Positions 15,984 through 24,989 of a stretch of 64,000 nt of DNA are shown here, in pieces. The translations under genes and the position numbers were made by a program. Under the pieces are notes generated by a model that was not told the origin of the DNA, searched no databases, and was given only the letters and a program-made list of their open reading frames with translations. Numbering within the stretch: position 1 is the first letter of the stretch; every line of letters begins with the position of its first letter. The stretch comes from Dasania phycosphaerae (GTDB lineage: Bacteria; Pseudomonadota; Gammaproteobacteria; Pseudomonadales; Dasaniaceae), in assembly GCF_026891035.1 (NCBI RefSeq), contig NZ_JAPTGG010000001.1, positions 469,814 to 533,813 on the forward strand. Direction: 5' to 3'.

Positions 15984-16704
15984 TAAATTATTGCTACAAC
16001 TCACCGCCACCGGCCTCAGCTGCTTAAGCGCAATTGGCTGGGCGCTGCCAGATGATCGCGAGCAACCTATTACCATACAGTCAGACTCTGCTGAGCAGCG
16101 CATAGTCAACGGCAAAGAAACCACCGTCTATAACGGCAGCGTAGAAATGGTACAGGGCAGCCTACAAATTAAAGGCGAGGCGGTAACCGTGTTTAGCGAG
16201 AACCGCTCCGTTACCAAAATTGTCGCGGTAGGTGACCTGGCTTTTTTTAGCCAGCAAAACGAGGCCGAAAAACCGCCGGTAGAAGCGCAAGCCAAAACCA
16301 TAGAATATTTAATCAGCGCCGACACCATAGTATTTTTGGACCAGGCGACACTAACCCAAGGCGCCTCCAGCATTAGCGGCCAACGCATAGACTACAACAC
16401 CAACACCGCCCAAGTTAAAGCCGCTGGCAGCAGCAATGAAAACAACAGCGCCGACAACAGTAACAATAGCGGCCGGGTTAACATGGTATTAGAGCCCAAA
16501 CGCAAAGCCGATGGCACCGAGCCCACTGGCATTGAAAACGCAGCCCCAGCACAAGCAGCCGCTAACGCGCCCCAGACTGAACAGCCCGCCCCCGCCACTG
16601 CTATAGAGCCAGCTCCAACCACAGAAACAGAAACAGAAACAGAAACAGAAACAGAAACAGAAACAGAAAAAAAGGATAGCCATGCCGACGCTATTAGCCA
16701 GTAA
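15970..16704 (+). CDS. lptA: LPS transport periplasmic protein LptA
   Basis: Forms the periplasmic bridge that moves LPS to the outer membrane. Start set at ATG 15970 (MQRLNKLLLQLTATGLSCLS), which begins the signal peptide; a GTG at 15952 is an alternative. The OstA-like domain covers about 30-150 (QPITIQSDSAEQRI, NGSVEMVQGSLQIKGE, ALPD after the signal). The C-terminal roughly 90 residues are low-complexity, Ala/Pro/Asn-rich, ending in eight Thr-Glu pairs encoded by a perfect hexamer repeat. LptA proteins are usually about 170-185 aa, so this tail is unusual. Overlaps lptB by 23 bases. Confidence 0.93.
   Translation: MQRLNKLLLQLTATGLSCLSAIGWALPDDREQPITIQSDSAEQRIVNGKETTVYNGSVEMVQGSLQIKGEAVTVFSENRSVTKIVAVGDLAFFSQQNEAEKPPVEAQAKTIEYLISADTIVFLDQATLTQGASSISGQRIDYNTNTAQVKAAGSSNENNSADNSNNSGRVNMVLEPKRKADGTEPTGIENAAPAQAAANAPQTEQPAPATAIEPAPTTETETETETETETETEKKDSHADAISQ
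16621..16668 (+). repeat. eight perfect copies of the hexamer ACAGAA
   Basis: A microsatellite inside the 3' end of lptA. Each unit encodes Thr-Glu, so changes in copy number keep the frame. The repeat ends 13 bases before the lptB ATG (16682), directly beside its Shine-Dalgarno (AAGGA at about 16672). Confidence 0.95.
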
Positions 16705-17407
16705 TCTAGCCAAGGCCTATAAAGGCCGGGAAGTGGTTAAAGATGTTTCTCTATCGGTAGAAAGCGGCCAAATCGTTGGCCTGCTGGGCCCTAACGGCGC
16801 CGGTAAAACCACCTGTTTCTATATGATAGTGGGCATAGTCACCGCCGACCGCGGCCGCATTACCCTAGACGATAAAGAACTCACCGGTCTCTCTATGGGT
16901 GGTCGCGCCAGACAAGGCATAGGCTACCTGCCCCAAGAGGCCTCTATTTTCCGCAAGCTCAGCGTGTCCGATAATATTATGGCCATCTTAGAAACCCGCT
17001 CCGAGCTCAGCCGCCAGCAGCGTAAAGCCAAACTAGAAGAGTTACTGCAAGAGCTGCACATCACCCATATACGCGACAGTGCCGGCATGGCGCTATCGGG
17101 CGGCGAACGTCGCCGGGTAGAAATTGCCCGCGCCCTAGCCACCGAGCCTTCATTTATTTTATTGGACGAACCTTTTGCCGGGGTGGACCCCATTTCAGTA
17201 GGTGATATTAAAAACATTATTCAACATCTAAAAGATTTAGGCATAGGGGTGTTAATCACCGATCACAATGTGCGCGAAACCCTGAGTATCTGCGAAAAAG
17301 CCTATATTGTTGGCGAAGGCCATATCATTTCGGAAGGCTCACCGGAAACCGTGCTTAATAACCGAAAAGTGCGCGATATCTATCTAGGCCATCAGTTTGT
17401 TCTATAA
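16682..17407 (+). CDS. lptB: LPS export ABC transporter ATP-binding protein LptB
   Basis: ATPase that powers LPS extraction from the inner membrane with LptF and LptG. 241 aa (E. coli 241). Walker A GPNGAGKTT at about 36-44, Q-loop GYLPQEASIFRKLSV, signature LSGGERRRVEIARAL near 139 and Walker B FILLDEPFAGVDPIS. The C-terminal DHNVRETL carries the switch His. LptF and LptG are not in the window, as is usual since they form a separate operon. The ATG is inside the lptA coding region, 23 bases before its stop. Confidence 0.97.
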   Translation: MPTLLASNLAKAYKGREVVKDVSLSVESGQIVGLLGPNGAGKTTCFYMIVGIVTADRGRITLDDKELTGLSMGGRARQGIGYLPQEASIFRKLSVSDNIMAILETRSELSRQQRKAKLEELLQELHITHIRDSAGMALSGGERRRVEIARALATEPSFILLDEPFAGVDPISVGDIKNIIQHLKDLGIGVLITDHNVRETLSICEKAYIVGEGHIISEGSPETVLNNRKVRDIYLGHQFVL

Positions 17408-17612
17408 GCTGTACAGCTTTTAGCCAAAACTTAAGATAAGTATAAAAAAGCGGTATAAATTTTGCGTTCGTATTGCCTATAAGAACCCGCATAAACTACA
17501 CTAGCGCTAAGTTGTCCTCATTAATAGCTGGCATAAATGGCCCGCCCTAAGCAGTAAAACTAGCCCTCTTAGGCGCAGCCTCCTTTTGCGGTAAACGTAA
17601 TAATTATTCACT

Positions 17613-19118
17613 ATGAAACAATCGCTACAACTTAAAATTGGCCAGCAGCTGACCATGACGCCTCAGCTGCAGCAAGCGATCAAACTACTACAGCTTTCCA
17701 CCCTAGATTTACAACAAGAAATTCAGCAGGCCCTAGAAAGCAACCCCATGCTAGAGGTCAATGAAGAAAGCGAAAACGAAACCGCCCCCAAAGAAGACGA
17801 CAAGCAGGCCGAGTTAGTCGACCTCAGCCAGCCCAGCGAAAAAACCAATAGCAAAGAGGCCGACAGCGCAGCGGCCGATGCCGACAGCGACTGGGCCGAA
17901 AATAATATTCCCGACGACCTACCGGTAGACACCAACTGGGATGATGTTTATACCAACAACAGCCCCAACACCAGCTCTGCGCCTGCCGGTGATAGCGATT
18001 ATAATTTTGATGCCAACAACAGTGCCGAAGAGTCACTGCAAGATCACCTCTATTGGCAACTCAACCTCACCCGTTTATCCGACTTAGACCGCAGTGTTGC
18101 CATGGCCATAGTCGATGCCATAGACACTAACGGCCGCCTCACCCTTAGCCCCGAAGACATATTAAGCGGCTTTAGCGAGGAGCACCCCGAGCTTGAGCTA
18201 GACGAAGTGATGGCGGTGTTACACCGAGTACAGCAGTTTGACCCCCCAGGTGTGGCCGCTGCCGACTTACAAGAGTGCCTGCTGATACAGCTCAACCAGC
18301 TGTCACCCGACACCCCCTGGCTTAAAGAGGCGAAACTGGTGATCACCCGCCACTTGGCCTTATTAGGCAACCGCGATTACGCCCAGCTTATGCGTCGCAG
18401 CAAGCTCAAAGAGCCACAGCTGCAAGCGGTATTAATGCTAATCCAAAGCCTCAACCCCAATCCCGGTGAAACCTTTACCAGCAGCCAAACCGAATACATA
18501 GTGCCCGACGTTTTTGTTAAAAAAATCAAAGGCCGCTGGACCGTAGAGCTCAACCCCGATACGGCGCCCAAACTGAGCATTAATAACACCTACGCCTCAA
18601 TGGTTAAACGCGCCGACAACAGCAGTGATAACAACTACCTGCGCGACAACCTGCAAGAGGCACGCTGGTTTTTAAAGAGCTTGCAAAGCCGCAACGAAAC
18701 CCTAATGAAAGTCGCCACCCGCATCGTCGAACACCAGCGCGGTTTTTTAGACTATGGCGACGAGGCTATGAAGCCCTTGGTACTGCACGATATTGCCGAG
18801 GCGGTAGAGATGCACGAGTCCACTATCTCGCGGGTCACCACCCAAAAATACATGCATACACCTAGAGGCATTTTTGAGCTGAAGTATTTTTTCTCCAGCC
18901 ATGTCAGCACCGATACCGGTGGCGAGTGTTCCTCTACGGCGATACGGGCGCTGATTAAAAAATTAATCGCCGCCGAAAATACCAAAAAGCCACTTAGCGA
19001 CAGTAAAATTACTGCATTGCTGGGCGAGCAGGGCATTAAGGTGGCTCGCCGCACCATAGCCAAATACCGCGAGTCACTTAATATACCGCCCTCCAATGAG
19101 CGCAAGCGGCTTATTTAA
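17613..19118 (+). CDS. rpoN: RNA polymerase sigma-54 factor
   Basis: Sigma-54 directs transcription from -24/-12 promoters with enhancer-binding activators. 501 aa. Region I is Gln/Leu-rich (LQLKIGQQLTMTPQLQQAIK), followed by an acidic region II (about 45-130), the core-binding region, a helix-turn-helix (EMHESTISRVTTQKYM) and the RpoN box ARRTIAKYRE at about 478-487. Followed by hpf, ptsN, rapZ and ptsO, the conserved sigma-54 cluster. A 205-base gap before it may hold its own promoter, for example TTGCCT..TACACT around 17472-17502 (weak). Confidence 0.98.
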   Translation: MKQSLQLKIGQQLTMTPQLQQAIKLLQLSTLDLQQEIQQALESNPMLEVNEESENETAPKEDDKQAELVDLSQPSEKTNSKEADSAAADADSDWAENNIPDDLPVDTNWDDVYTNNSPNTSSAPAGDSDYNFDANNSAEESLQDHLYWQLNLTRLSDLDRSVAMAIVDAIDTNGRLTLSPEDILSGFSEEHPELELDEVMAVLHRVQQFDPPGVAAADLQECLLIQLNQLSPDTPWLKEAKLVITRHLALLGNRDYAQLMRRSKLKEPQLQAVLMLIQSLNPNPGETFTSSQTEYIVPDVFVKKIKGRWTVELNPDTAPKLSINNTYASMVKRADNSSDNNYLRDNLQEARWFLKSLQSRNETLMKVATRIVEHQRGFLDYGDEAMKPLVLHDIAEAVEMHESTISRVTTQKYMHTPRGIFELKYFFSSHVSTDTGGECSSTAIRALIKKLIAAENTKKPLSDSKITALLGEQGIKVARRTIAKYRESLNIPPSNERKRLI

Positions 19119-19323
19119 TTTGATTAATCAAATACTTAAGTAAGCACTTGCGCCCACCCCCAAAAACCTTCTTGGGAATATCACCCGCTCAGTACGCGCG
19201 AATTAAGCAGGCTGCCAAAATTGCGCTAAGCTGAAAGAGACGGCAGCTACCCACTCCCTGATGTATCAAGAGTAGCCACAGCCGTGCAGCACTAGTTCTT
19301 AACCTCGCCTGAAGGAGCCCACG

Positions 19324-19611
19324 ATGCAAATCAATGTTAGCGGTCACCATGTTGAAGTTACTACAGCCCTCAGAGATTACGTCAGCCAGAAATTTTCCCG
19401 CCTAGAACGCCATTTTGATCAAATAACTAATACCAATGTCACTTTAACCGTTGAAAAACTCATCCAAAAAGCAGAAGCTAACGTACATGTTGCCGGGGCC
19501 GATTTATTTGCCGCCTCCGAGTCAGAAGATATGTATGCAGCTATAGACACACTGACTGACAAACTCGACCGCCAACTGATTAAACACAAAGAAAAAGTGA
19601 AAAGTTACTAA
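19324..19611 (+). CDS. hpf: ribosome hibernation promoting factor, short form
   Basis: 95-aa HPF/RaiA-family protein that binds the 30S decoding centre and promotes 100S ribosome dimers in stationary phase. Begins MQINVSGHHVEVTTALRDYV, with conserved FSRLERHFDQIT and a basic C-terminus. The length is the short HPF type of gammaproteobacteria. A strong Shine-Dalgarno GAAGGAG lies 7 bases before ATG. Located between rpoN and ptsN as in E. coli. Confidence 0.96.
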   Translation: MQINVSGHHVEVTTALRDYVSQKFSRLERHFDQITNTNVTLTVEKLIQKAEANVHVAGADLFAASESEDMYAAIDTLTDKLDRQLIKHKEKVKSY

Positions 19612-19653
19612 CCCATAAACCCAAGAACATTCACACAGTACTCGCGAAAACCT

Positions 19654-20103
19654 ATGTCTTTATCTTCCATTCTTACCCTTGAGCGCACCCTTTGCGGTGC
19701 CGAAGGGCGCAGCAAGAAGCGCGTCCTAGAAACCACATGCCAATTTATCTGCCAGGATGTGCTGTCACTCGATAGTGAGGATTTATGCGATAAGATCAGC
19801 GCTCGCGAGCAATTGGGCAGCACCGGCTTGGGCCATGGCATCGCCATACCCCACTGCCGCATAGACAACTGCAGCAGCATTACCGGCGCCCTTATTAAGC
19901 TGGAGCACCCGGTAGACTTTGACGCCATAGATGGCGAGGCAGTAGACATACTGTTTGTGCTTATCGTGCCCGACGAGGCCCACGATGAGCACTTGGCGGT
20001 ATTAGCCACCCTAGCCAAACTGTTTAGCGACTTGGATTTTTGCCAGCAATTACGCGATGCTAAAACCAGCCAAGAGCTATTTCAAATTGCCATTAACGCC
20101 TAG
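19654..20103 (+). CDS. ptsN: PTS IIA-like nitrogen regulatory protein PtsN
   Basis: EIIA-Ntr of the nitrogen phosphotransferase system, a regulatory phosphoacceptor rather than a sugar transporter. 149 aa. The phosphorylated His is at about 67 in GLGHGIAIPHCRID, with LEHPVDFDAIDGEAVDILFV following. Receives phosphate from NPr (ptsO, three genes downstream) and in other bacteria influences potassium transport and stress responses. No clear Shine-Dalgarno precedes ATG 19654. Confidence 0.95.
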   Translation: MSLSSILTLERTLCGAEGRSKKRVLETTCQFICQDVLSLDSEDLCDKISAREQLGSTGLGHGIAIPHCRIDNCSSITGALIKLEHPVDFDAIDGEAVDILFVLIVPDEAHDEHLAVLATLAKLFSDLDFCQQLRDAKTSQELFQIAINA

Positions 20104-20171
20104 GTCACTAGCGCCTAAAAGCCAAACCGCAACCAACATCAGCCCAATACAGGGCCAACAACAGGAGAACC

Positions 20172-21035
20172 ATGAGGCTAATCATCATCAGTGGCCGTTC
20201 CGGCTCAGGTAAAAGTAGCGCCCTCAACTTATTAGAGGACGAAGGCTATTACTGCATAGATAACTTACCGGTAGCACTGATTCCCGACCTAGTCACTCAC
20301 CTCAAAAAAGGCGGCCACCCCTCGGGTGATAAAGTTGCCCTGTGCATAGATGCTCGCAACAGCAGCAGCGACTTAACCGTGCTGACCTATTTGGTAGAGG
20401 GCGAACATCCCGGCGTAGATATAGAAGTTATTTACCTGGATGCCGACAACGACAAGCTGATTAAACGCTTTAGCGAAACTCGCCGCCGCCACCCACTAAG
20501 CAATAAAGAGATAGGCTTAGCCGAGGCTATTAACCGCGAACAAAAAATGCTGGAGCCCATAGCCAATATCGCCACATTGACCATAGATTCCAGCGATATG
20601 AGCTTGCACGATTTGCGCGATGCCATTAAGTCGCGCTTAGTCGACAAAAAAGGTAGCAGCATCTCCATACAATTTCAGTCCTTTGGTTTTAAACACCGCA
20701 TCCCCAATGATGCCGACCTGGTTTACGATATACGCATACTGCCCAACCCACACTGGGACCCAGCCCTGCGTATACTCACCGGCTTAGATCAACCGGTGAT
20801 AGACTTTTTAGATGGCCAAGCGCAAGTCGACAGCATGTATGAAGATATACGCGGCTACCTGGAGAAATGGCTGCCCGCCTACCAAGACAGCAACCGCAGC
20901 TATATCACCATCGCCATAGGTTGCACCGGCGGCCAACATAGGTCAGTGTATATGGTCGAGCGGCTGGCTAAGTATTTCGCCAGCCGTTTTGATAACGTGC
21001 AAGTTCGCCACCGCGAAATGCCCAAGCAGAACTAA
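20172..21035 (+). CDS. rapZ: RNase adapter protein RapZ
   Basis: 287-aa nucleotide- and RNA-binding protein. In E. coli it guides RNase E to the sRNA GlmZ and so controls amino-sugar synthesis. Walker A GRSGSGKSSALN at about 8-19, VIYLDADNDKLIKRFSETRR (Walker B-like region) and the C-terminal IAIGCTGGQHRSVYMVERL, the conserved RNA-binding part. A Shine-Dalgarno ACAGGAGA precedes the ATG. glmS/glmY/glmZ are not in the window. Confidence 0.96.
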   Translation: MRLIIISGRSGSGKSSALNLLEDEGYYCIDNLPVALIPDLVTHLKKGGHPSGDKVALCIDARNSSSDLTVLTYLVEGEHPGVDIEVIYLDADNDKLIKRFSETRRRHPLSNKEIGLAEAINREQKMLEPIANIATLTIDSSDMSLHDLRDAIKSRLVDKKGSSISIQFQSFGFKHRIPNDADLVYDIRILPNPHWDPALRILTGLDQPVIDFLDGQAQVDSMYEDIRGYLEKWLPAYQDSNRSYITIAIGCTGGQHRSVYMVERLAKYFASRFDNVQVRHREMPKQN

Positions 21036-21071
21036 GCAATAACAACAATGAACCCGAGCAATTGCGCCACC

Positions 21072-21341
21072 ATGATTACTTGCCACACCACCATTATTAA
21101 TAAACTGGGCTTACACGCCCGTGCCGCCGCTAAATTTGTCTCTACTGCCAGCGCCTATGGTTGCGATATACAGGTGGGTAAGGACGGCCAGTACGTCAAC
21201 GGTAAAAGCATTATGTCAGTGATGATGCTGGCTGCCAGCAAAGGCACCGAGCTGGAGCTGCAATTTGATGGTGACGATGCCGAACAGGCGCAAGCCGCCC
21301 TATTAGAGCTAATCAACAATCGCTTTGATGAGGCCGAGTAA
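21072..21341 (+). CDS. ptsO: phosphocarrier protein NPr (HPr family)
   Basis: Phosphocarrier of the nitrogen PTS, moving phosphate from PtsP to PtsN. From ATG 21072 the product is 89 aa and the active-site His falls at residue 15 (NKLGLHARAAAKFV), matching HPr numbering; an upstream ATG at 21048 would add 8 residues. The regulatory region GKSIMSVMMLAASKGTELEL is also present. Last gene of the rpoN-ptsO run. Confidence 0.94.
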   Translation: MITCHTTIINKLGLHARAAAKFVSTASAYGCDIQVGKDGQYVNGKSIMSVMMLAASKGTELELQFDGDDAEQAQAALLELINNRFDEAE

Positions 21342-21400
21342 AACTCCCTCTCCAAAAACCGCTAAGCGTTCGCTAATTCCCGCTAAATACATATATTAAG

Positions 21401-21429
21401 TTGTTGAATTACATAGTTTTCTGGATAAT
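21401..21429 (+). promoter_or_regulatory. candidate sigma-70 promoter of mgtE
   Basis: TTGTTG (21401-21406) and GATAAT (21424-21429) are separated by 17 bases, in the 155-base gap before mgtE. No magnesium riboswitch-like structure was recognised there. Confidence 0.5.
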
Positions 21430-21496
21430 CACTGGCAGTCACCTAAACTGCGCTTAGCCTACTCCCTGCGCCACCGCGCGATGACCCGGAGACCCT

Positions 21497-22855
21497 ATGT
21501 CCCAAAATGCCGAACACAAATCCGCCAACTACAACTTGGATGAATTAACCCAAGCGCTCAATAGCGGAACGTTTATTCAGACCCGCCGCATGCTTAACAG
21601 CCTGCCGCGTACTGAAGTGGCACATATGATAGAGTCCTCGCCCCCCAAAACCCGGGCGGTGTTATGGCAGCTGATTAACTCTGATATAGAAGGTGAAATA
21701 CTGCCCCACCTCAGTGATGAGGTGCAGTCACAAATCTTAAGCCAAATGGACACCAACGAGGTGGTGGCCGCCATCGAAGGCTTGGAGCCCGATGACCTCG
21801 CCGATATTTTGCAGCAATTGCCTAATCAGGTAATACGCGAAGTACTGGACTCCATGGACCACCAAGACCGCCAGCGCATAGAGCAGGTCATGTCCTACCC
21901 CGAGGACACCGCCGGCGGCCTGATGAACACCGACGTCATCACCGTGCGCCCTACCATCACCCTGGATGTAGTCGCCCGCTATTTGCGCCGCCACGATGAG
22001 CTGCCAGAGATGACCGACAACCTCTATGTGGTCAGCCGCCGCGACGAATTTATCGGCTTACTGCCTCTGCGCAAACTACTGGTATCCGACCCCAGCATTA
22101 CCGTGCGCGAGGTGATGAACACCGACGTCACTCCCATACACGCCGACGTAGACGACAGCGAAGTAGCCCAGCTGTTTGAGCGCCACGATTTAATCTCCGC
22201 CCCCGTGGTAAACACTGAGGGCCAGCTGCTGGGCCGCATCACCATCGATGACGTGTTAGATGTAATACGCGAAGACGCCGACCACTCGCTAATGAGCATG
22301 GCCGGTTTAGGCGAAGACGAAGATACCTTCTCGCCCTTTAGTAAAGCTGCGCCGCGCCGCGCTATATGGCTGGGCATTAATTTGCTCACCGCCTTTGCCG
22401 CCTCGGCGGTGATTAATCTGTTTCAGGGCACCATCGATAAAGTGGTGGCCCTAGCCGTACTCATGCCCATAGTTGCCAGCATGGGTGGCGTGGCTGGCAC
22501 CCAGACCCTTACCGTAGTGATACGGGGTATGGCCATGGGCCATATAGGCAGCAACAACAGCGGCTGGCTAATCAATCGTGAATTACTGGTAGGCTTTGCC
22601 AACGGCCTATGCTGGGCCTTAGTCGTGGCTGTAGTGGCCATGCTCTGGTTTAACGATACCACCATAGGGGCTATTATCGCCGCCGCTATGCTAATCAATC
22701 TAGTTACCGCCGCCCTAGCCGGCGCGGTGCTGCCACTGCTGCTGAAAAAAATGAATATAGACCCGGCCTTAGCCGGCAGTGTTGCCCTCACCACCGTAAC
22801 CGATGTGGTAGGCTTCTTATCCTTCTTGGGGCTGGCAACCCTGGCTTACGCGTAA
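21497..22855 (+). CDS. mgtE: magnesium transporter MgtE
   Basis: Mg2+ channel of the inner membrane, 452 aa. The cytosolic N domain (about 20-130) contains the superhelical LPNQVIREVLDSMDHQDRQ; then EDTAGGLMNTDVITV begins two CBS domains (about 135-255) that sense Mg2+. Five transmembrane helices follow, with the family motifs AVLMPIVASMGGVAGTQTL and NIDPALAGSVALTTVTDVVG. Complete by length. Adjacent to the nitrogen PTS cluster, but with its own promoter candidate. Confidence 0.96.
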   Translation: MSQNAEHKSANYNLDELTQALNSGTFIQTRRMLNSLPRTEVAHMIESSPPKTRAVLWQLINSDIEGEILPHLSDEVQSQILSQMDTNEVVAAIEGLEPDDLADILQQLPNQVIREVLDSMDHQDRQRIEQVMSYPEDTAGGLMNTDVITVRPTITLDVVARYLRRHDELPEMTDNLYVVSRRDEFIGLLPLRKLLVSDPSITVREVMNTDVTPIHADVDDSEVAQLFERHDLISAPVVNTEGQLLGRITIDDVLDVIREDADHSLMSMAGLGEDEDTFSPFSKAAPRRAIWLGINLLTAFAASAVINLFQGTIDKVVALAVLMPIVASMGGVAGTQTLTVVIRGMAMGHIGSNNSGWLINRELLVGFANGLCWALVVAVVAMLWFNDTTIGAIIAAAMLINLVTAALAGAVLPLLLKKMNIDPALAGSVALTTVTDVVGFLSFLGLATLAYA

Positions 22856-22871
22856 TTAACATAGGCACAAC

Positions 22872-23384
22872 ATGAACCAATGGTATGACGACGAAGATGA
22901 ACAAGATCTTCCCCCCAGCAAATCTGAACTCAAGCGCGAAATGCACGCCCTACAAGAACTGGGCGGCAAAATTGTTAAGCTCAGCAGCGGCCAATACGCC
23001 ACCATTCCGCTGGCAGGCATTTTAAAAGAAGCCATAGACACCGCCCGCCGCATCAAAAGCCGCGAGGGCCTGCGCCGACAAATGCAATACATAGGCAAGC
23101 TATTACGCGAAACCGATATAGGCCCCATAGAGCAAGCTTTTATTGAATTGGAAAATGGCCGCATCAACGCCGCCAAACGTTTTCAGGCCTTAGAACAATG
23201 GCGCGACGAGCTCATTGCCCAAGGCCCTAATGCGATAGAAACGGTGATAGCCAAACACCCACAGGCCGACCGCCAACACCTGCGGCAATTAATACTGCAA
23301 GCAAACCGGGAGCAAAAAGCCAACAAACCACCGGCAGCTGCGCGTAAAATATTTAAATATTTGCGTGAGTTAGATGAAGGGTAA
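22872..23384 (+). CDS. darP: dual-action ribosomal maturation protein DarP (YjgA family)
   Basis: 170 aa of mainly charged helices, typical of YjgA/DarP, which binds pre-50S particles during assembly. Visible features are the acidic N-terminus (YDDEDEQDLPPSKSELKREM), RRQMQYIGKLLRETDIG and the C-terminal RQLILQANREQKANKP. Starts 16 bases after mgtE and may be cotranscribed. In Pseudomonas darP lies between pmbA and tldD; neither is here. Confidence 0.93.
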   Translation: MNQWYDDEDEQDLPPSKSELKREMHALQELGGKIVKLSSGQYATIPLAGILKEAIDTARRIKSREGLRRQMQYIGKLLRETDIGPIEQAFIELENGRINAAKRFQALEQWRDELIAQGPNAIETVIAKHPQADRQHLRQLILQANREQKANKPPAAARKIFKYLRELDEG

Positions 23385-23632
23385 TACACAGCCTCGTTTT
23401 AACTAAAAAAGCCAACAGCAGCACTACAGCTTCATAGGCTTGCTGTGCACGCTCTTTACTTGGCCCCAGTTCCCCTTGCAGCAAGATAGCTGCTTATCAA
23501 ACGCGCCGCTCATACGCCCAGCAGGCCCGGCGCAGCTTTGCTTACCCATGCCCCCGCAATTCTCAGCAAGCTACCCGCTTATTTGTACTACCCTAACAAG
23601 GCCATAATTAAGAATAATCATGGAGCAACTGT

Positions 23633-24910
23633 ATGAAGCCATTACTGCTTAGCCTCATTGTTTTACTCAGCTTAACTGCTAACGTACTCGCCAATAGCGA
23701 GCCACTTATTTATATCAAGGCTGGCACGCTTATCGAAGTAGTTAACGGCAAAGTTTTAAAGCAACAACTTATCACCATACAAGGCGAACATATTATTGCC
23801 GTAGCGCCTACCAAATCAGCCACCCTGGACCCACAAGCACAGCTTATAGACCTCAGCGCTTACACCGTAATGCCGGGGCTAATGGATTCCCACACTCACC
23901 TGCTCTCCTCCATGGTCTGGGGCTACGACAGCCTGGCGCTATCCGATGACAGGCTGCTGATACACGGAGTGGTCAATGCTGAAAAAACCTTGCTAGCAGG
24001 TTACACCAGCGTACGCGATGTAGGCGCACCCGGCTTTGCCGATGTCGCCCTGCGCGATGCCATCAATGCCGGTGAAATACCCGGCCCCCGTATGCTGGTT
24101 TCCGGCCCCGCCTTAGGGATTACCGGCGGCCACTGCGACAACAACATGCTGCCCATAGACTATCAAGTACAAGCCGAGGCAGTAGCCAATGGCCCTTGGG
24201 CTGCGCGCGCCATGGTACGCAAAAACATTAAATACGGTGCCGACCTCATCAAGTTTTGCGGCACGGGCGGGGTATTTTCTAAGGGCACTAAAGTCGGTGC
24301 CCAGCAATACACCCTGGAAGAAATGCGCGCCATTATTGACGAAGCCCACATGGCCGGTAAAAAAGTGGCCGTACATGCCCACGGTACTGCGGGCATAAAA
24401 ACCGCCATAAAAGCCGGTGCCGACAGCATAGAGCACGCCAGCTTTTTAGATGAGGAAGCGATTAAGCTAGCCAAAAAACACGGCACGTATTTGTCCATGG
24501 ATATCTATAACGATGACTTTATACTGCAAGAAGGTGCCAAGTTTGGCATGACTGAGGAGTCCCTAGCCAAAGAAAAACACCTAGGCCTAACCCAAAGGCA
24601 AAGCTTTCAAAAAGCGGTAAAAGCAGGCGTTAATATCGCCTATGGTACCGATGCCGGTGTTTACCCCAATGGCGAAAACGGCAAGCAAATGGCCAAGATG
24701 GTGGAATGGGGCATGTCAGCTATGCAAGCCGTGCAAACCGCCACCTTACATACCGCCACCTTATTTGGCAGCCAGCAACAAACCGGTGCCATCACTGCGG
24801 GCAGGCTGGCCGATATTATTGCGATTAAGGGCGATCCCCTAAAAGATTTATCGCTATTCACTCAAGTAAGCTTTGTCATGAAAGGGGGCAAAATTTACAA
24901 ACAGCCTTAG
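23633..24910 (+). CDS. secreted metal-dependent amidohydrolase (imidazolonepropionase/Xaa-Pro dipeptidase-like)
   Basis: 425-aa amidohydrolase-superfamily enzyme with a Sec signal peptide (about 1-20, ending NVLANS), so probably periplasmic. Metal-site motifs: MDSHTHLLSS (HxH, about 83), GADLIKFCGTGG with a Lys that may be carboxylated, KVAVHAHGTAGIK, DSIEHASFLD and AYGTDAGVYP. Related secreted enzymes hydrolyse dipeptides such as Xaa-Pro or Xaa-Arg; the substrate here is not known. A Shine-Dalgarno (GGAGCAACT) precedes ATG. Starts a block not found at this place in Pseudomonas. Confidence 0.83.
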   Translation: MKPLLLSLIVLLSLTANVLANSEPLIYIKAGTLIEVVNGKVLKQQLITIQGEHIIAVAPTKSATLDPQAQLIDLSAYTVMPGLMDSHTHLLSSMVWGYDSLALSDDRLLIHGVVNAEKTLLAGYTSVRDVGAPGFADVALRDAINAGEIPGPRMLVSGPALGITGGHCDNNMLPIDYQVQAEAVANGPWAARAMVRKNIKYGADLIKFCGTGGVFSKGTKVGAQQYTLEEMRAIIDEAHMAGKKVAVHAHGTAGIKTAIKAGADSIEHASFLDEEAIKLAKKHGTYLSMDIYNDDFILQEGAKFGMTEESLAKEKHLGLTQRQSFQKAVKAGVNIAYGTDAGVYPNGENGKQMAKMVEWGMSAMQAVQTATLHTATLFGSQQQTGAITAGRLADIIAIKGDPLKDLSLFTQVSFVMKGGKIYKQP

Positions 24911-24989
24911 CCGGTCCAAACCTTGCCTTCGCCACGCCCCTACTCTTTAATAACCGCACAATTAATAAAGGCCGCAGCTAAGGCAAAAC

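Noticed and set aside
16489..16713. Minus-strand frame with a Cys/Phe repeat across the lptA hexamers
   Set aside because: It is the antisense reading of the ACAGAA repeat and has no independent support.
21342..21496. Magnesium riboswitch upstream of mgtE
   Set aside because: The gap is only 155 bases and no M-box-like stems or conserved words were recognised.
24113..24498. Long minus-strand frames inside the amidohydrolase gene
   Set aside because: They are antisense shadows of a well-supported gene; translations are low in recognisable motifs.
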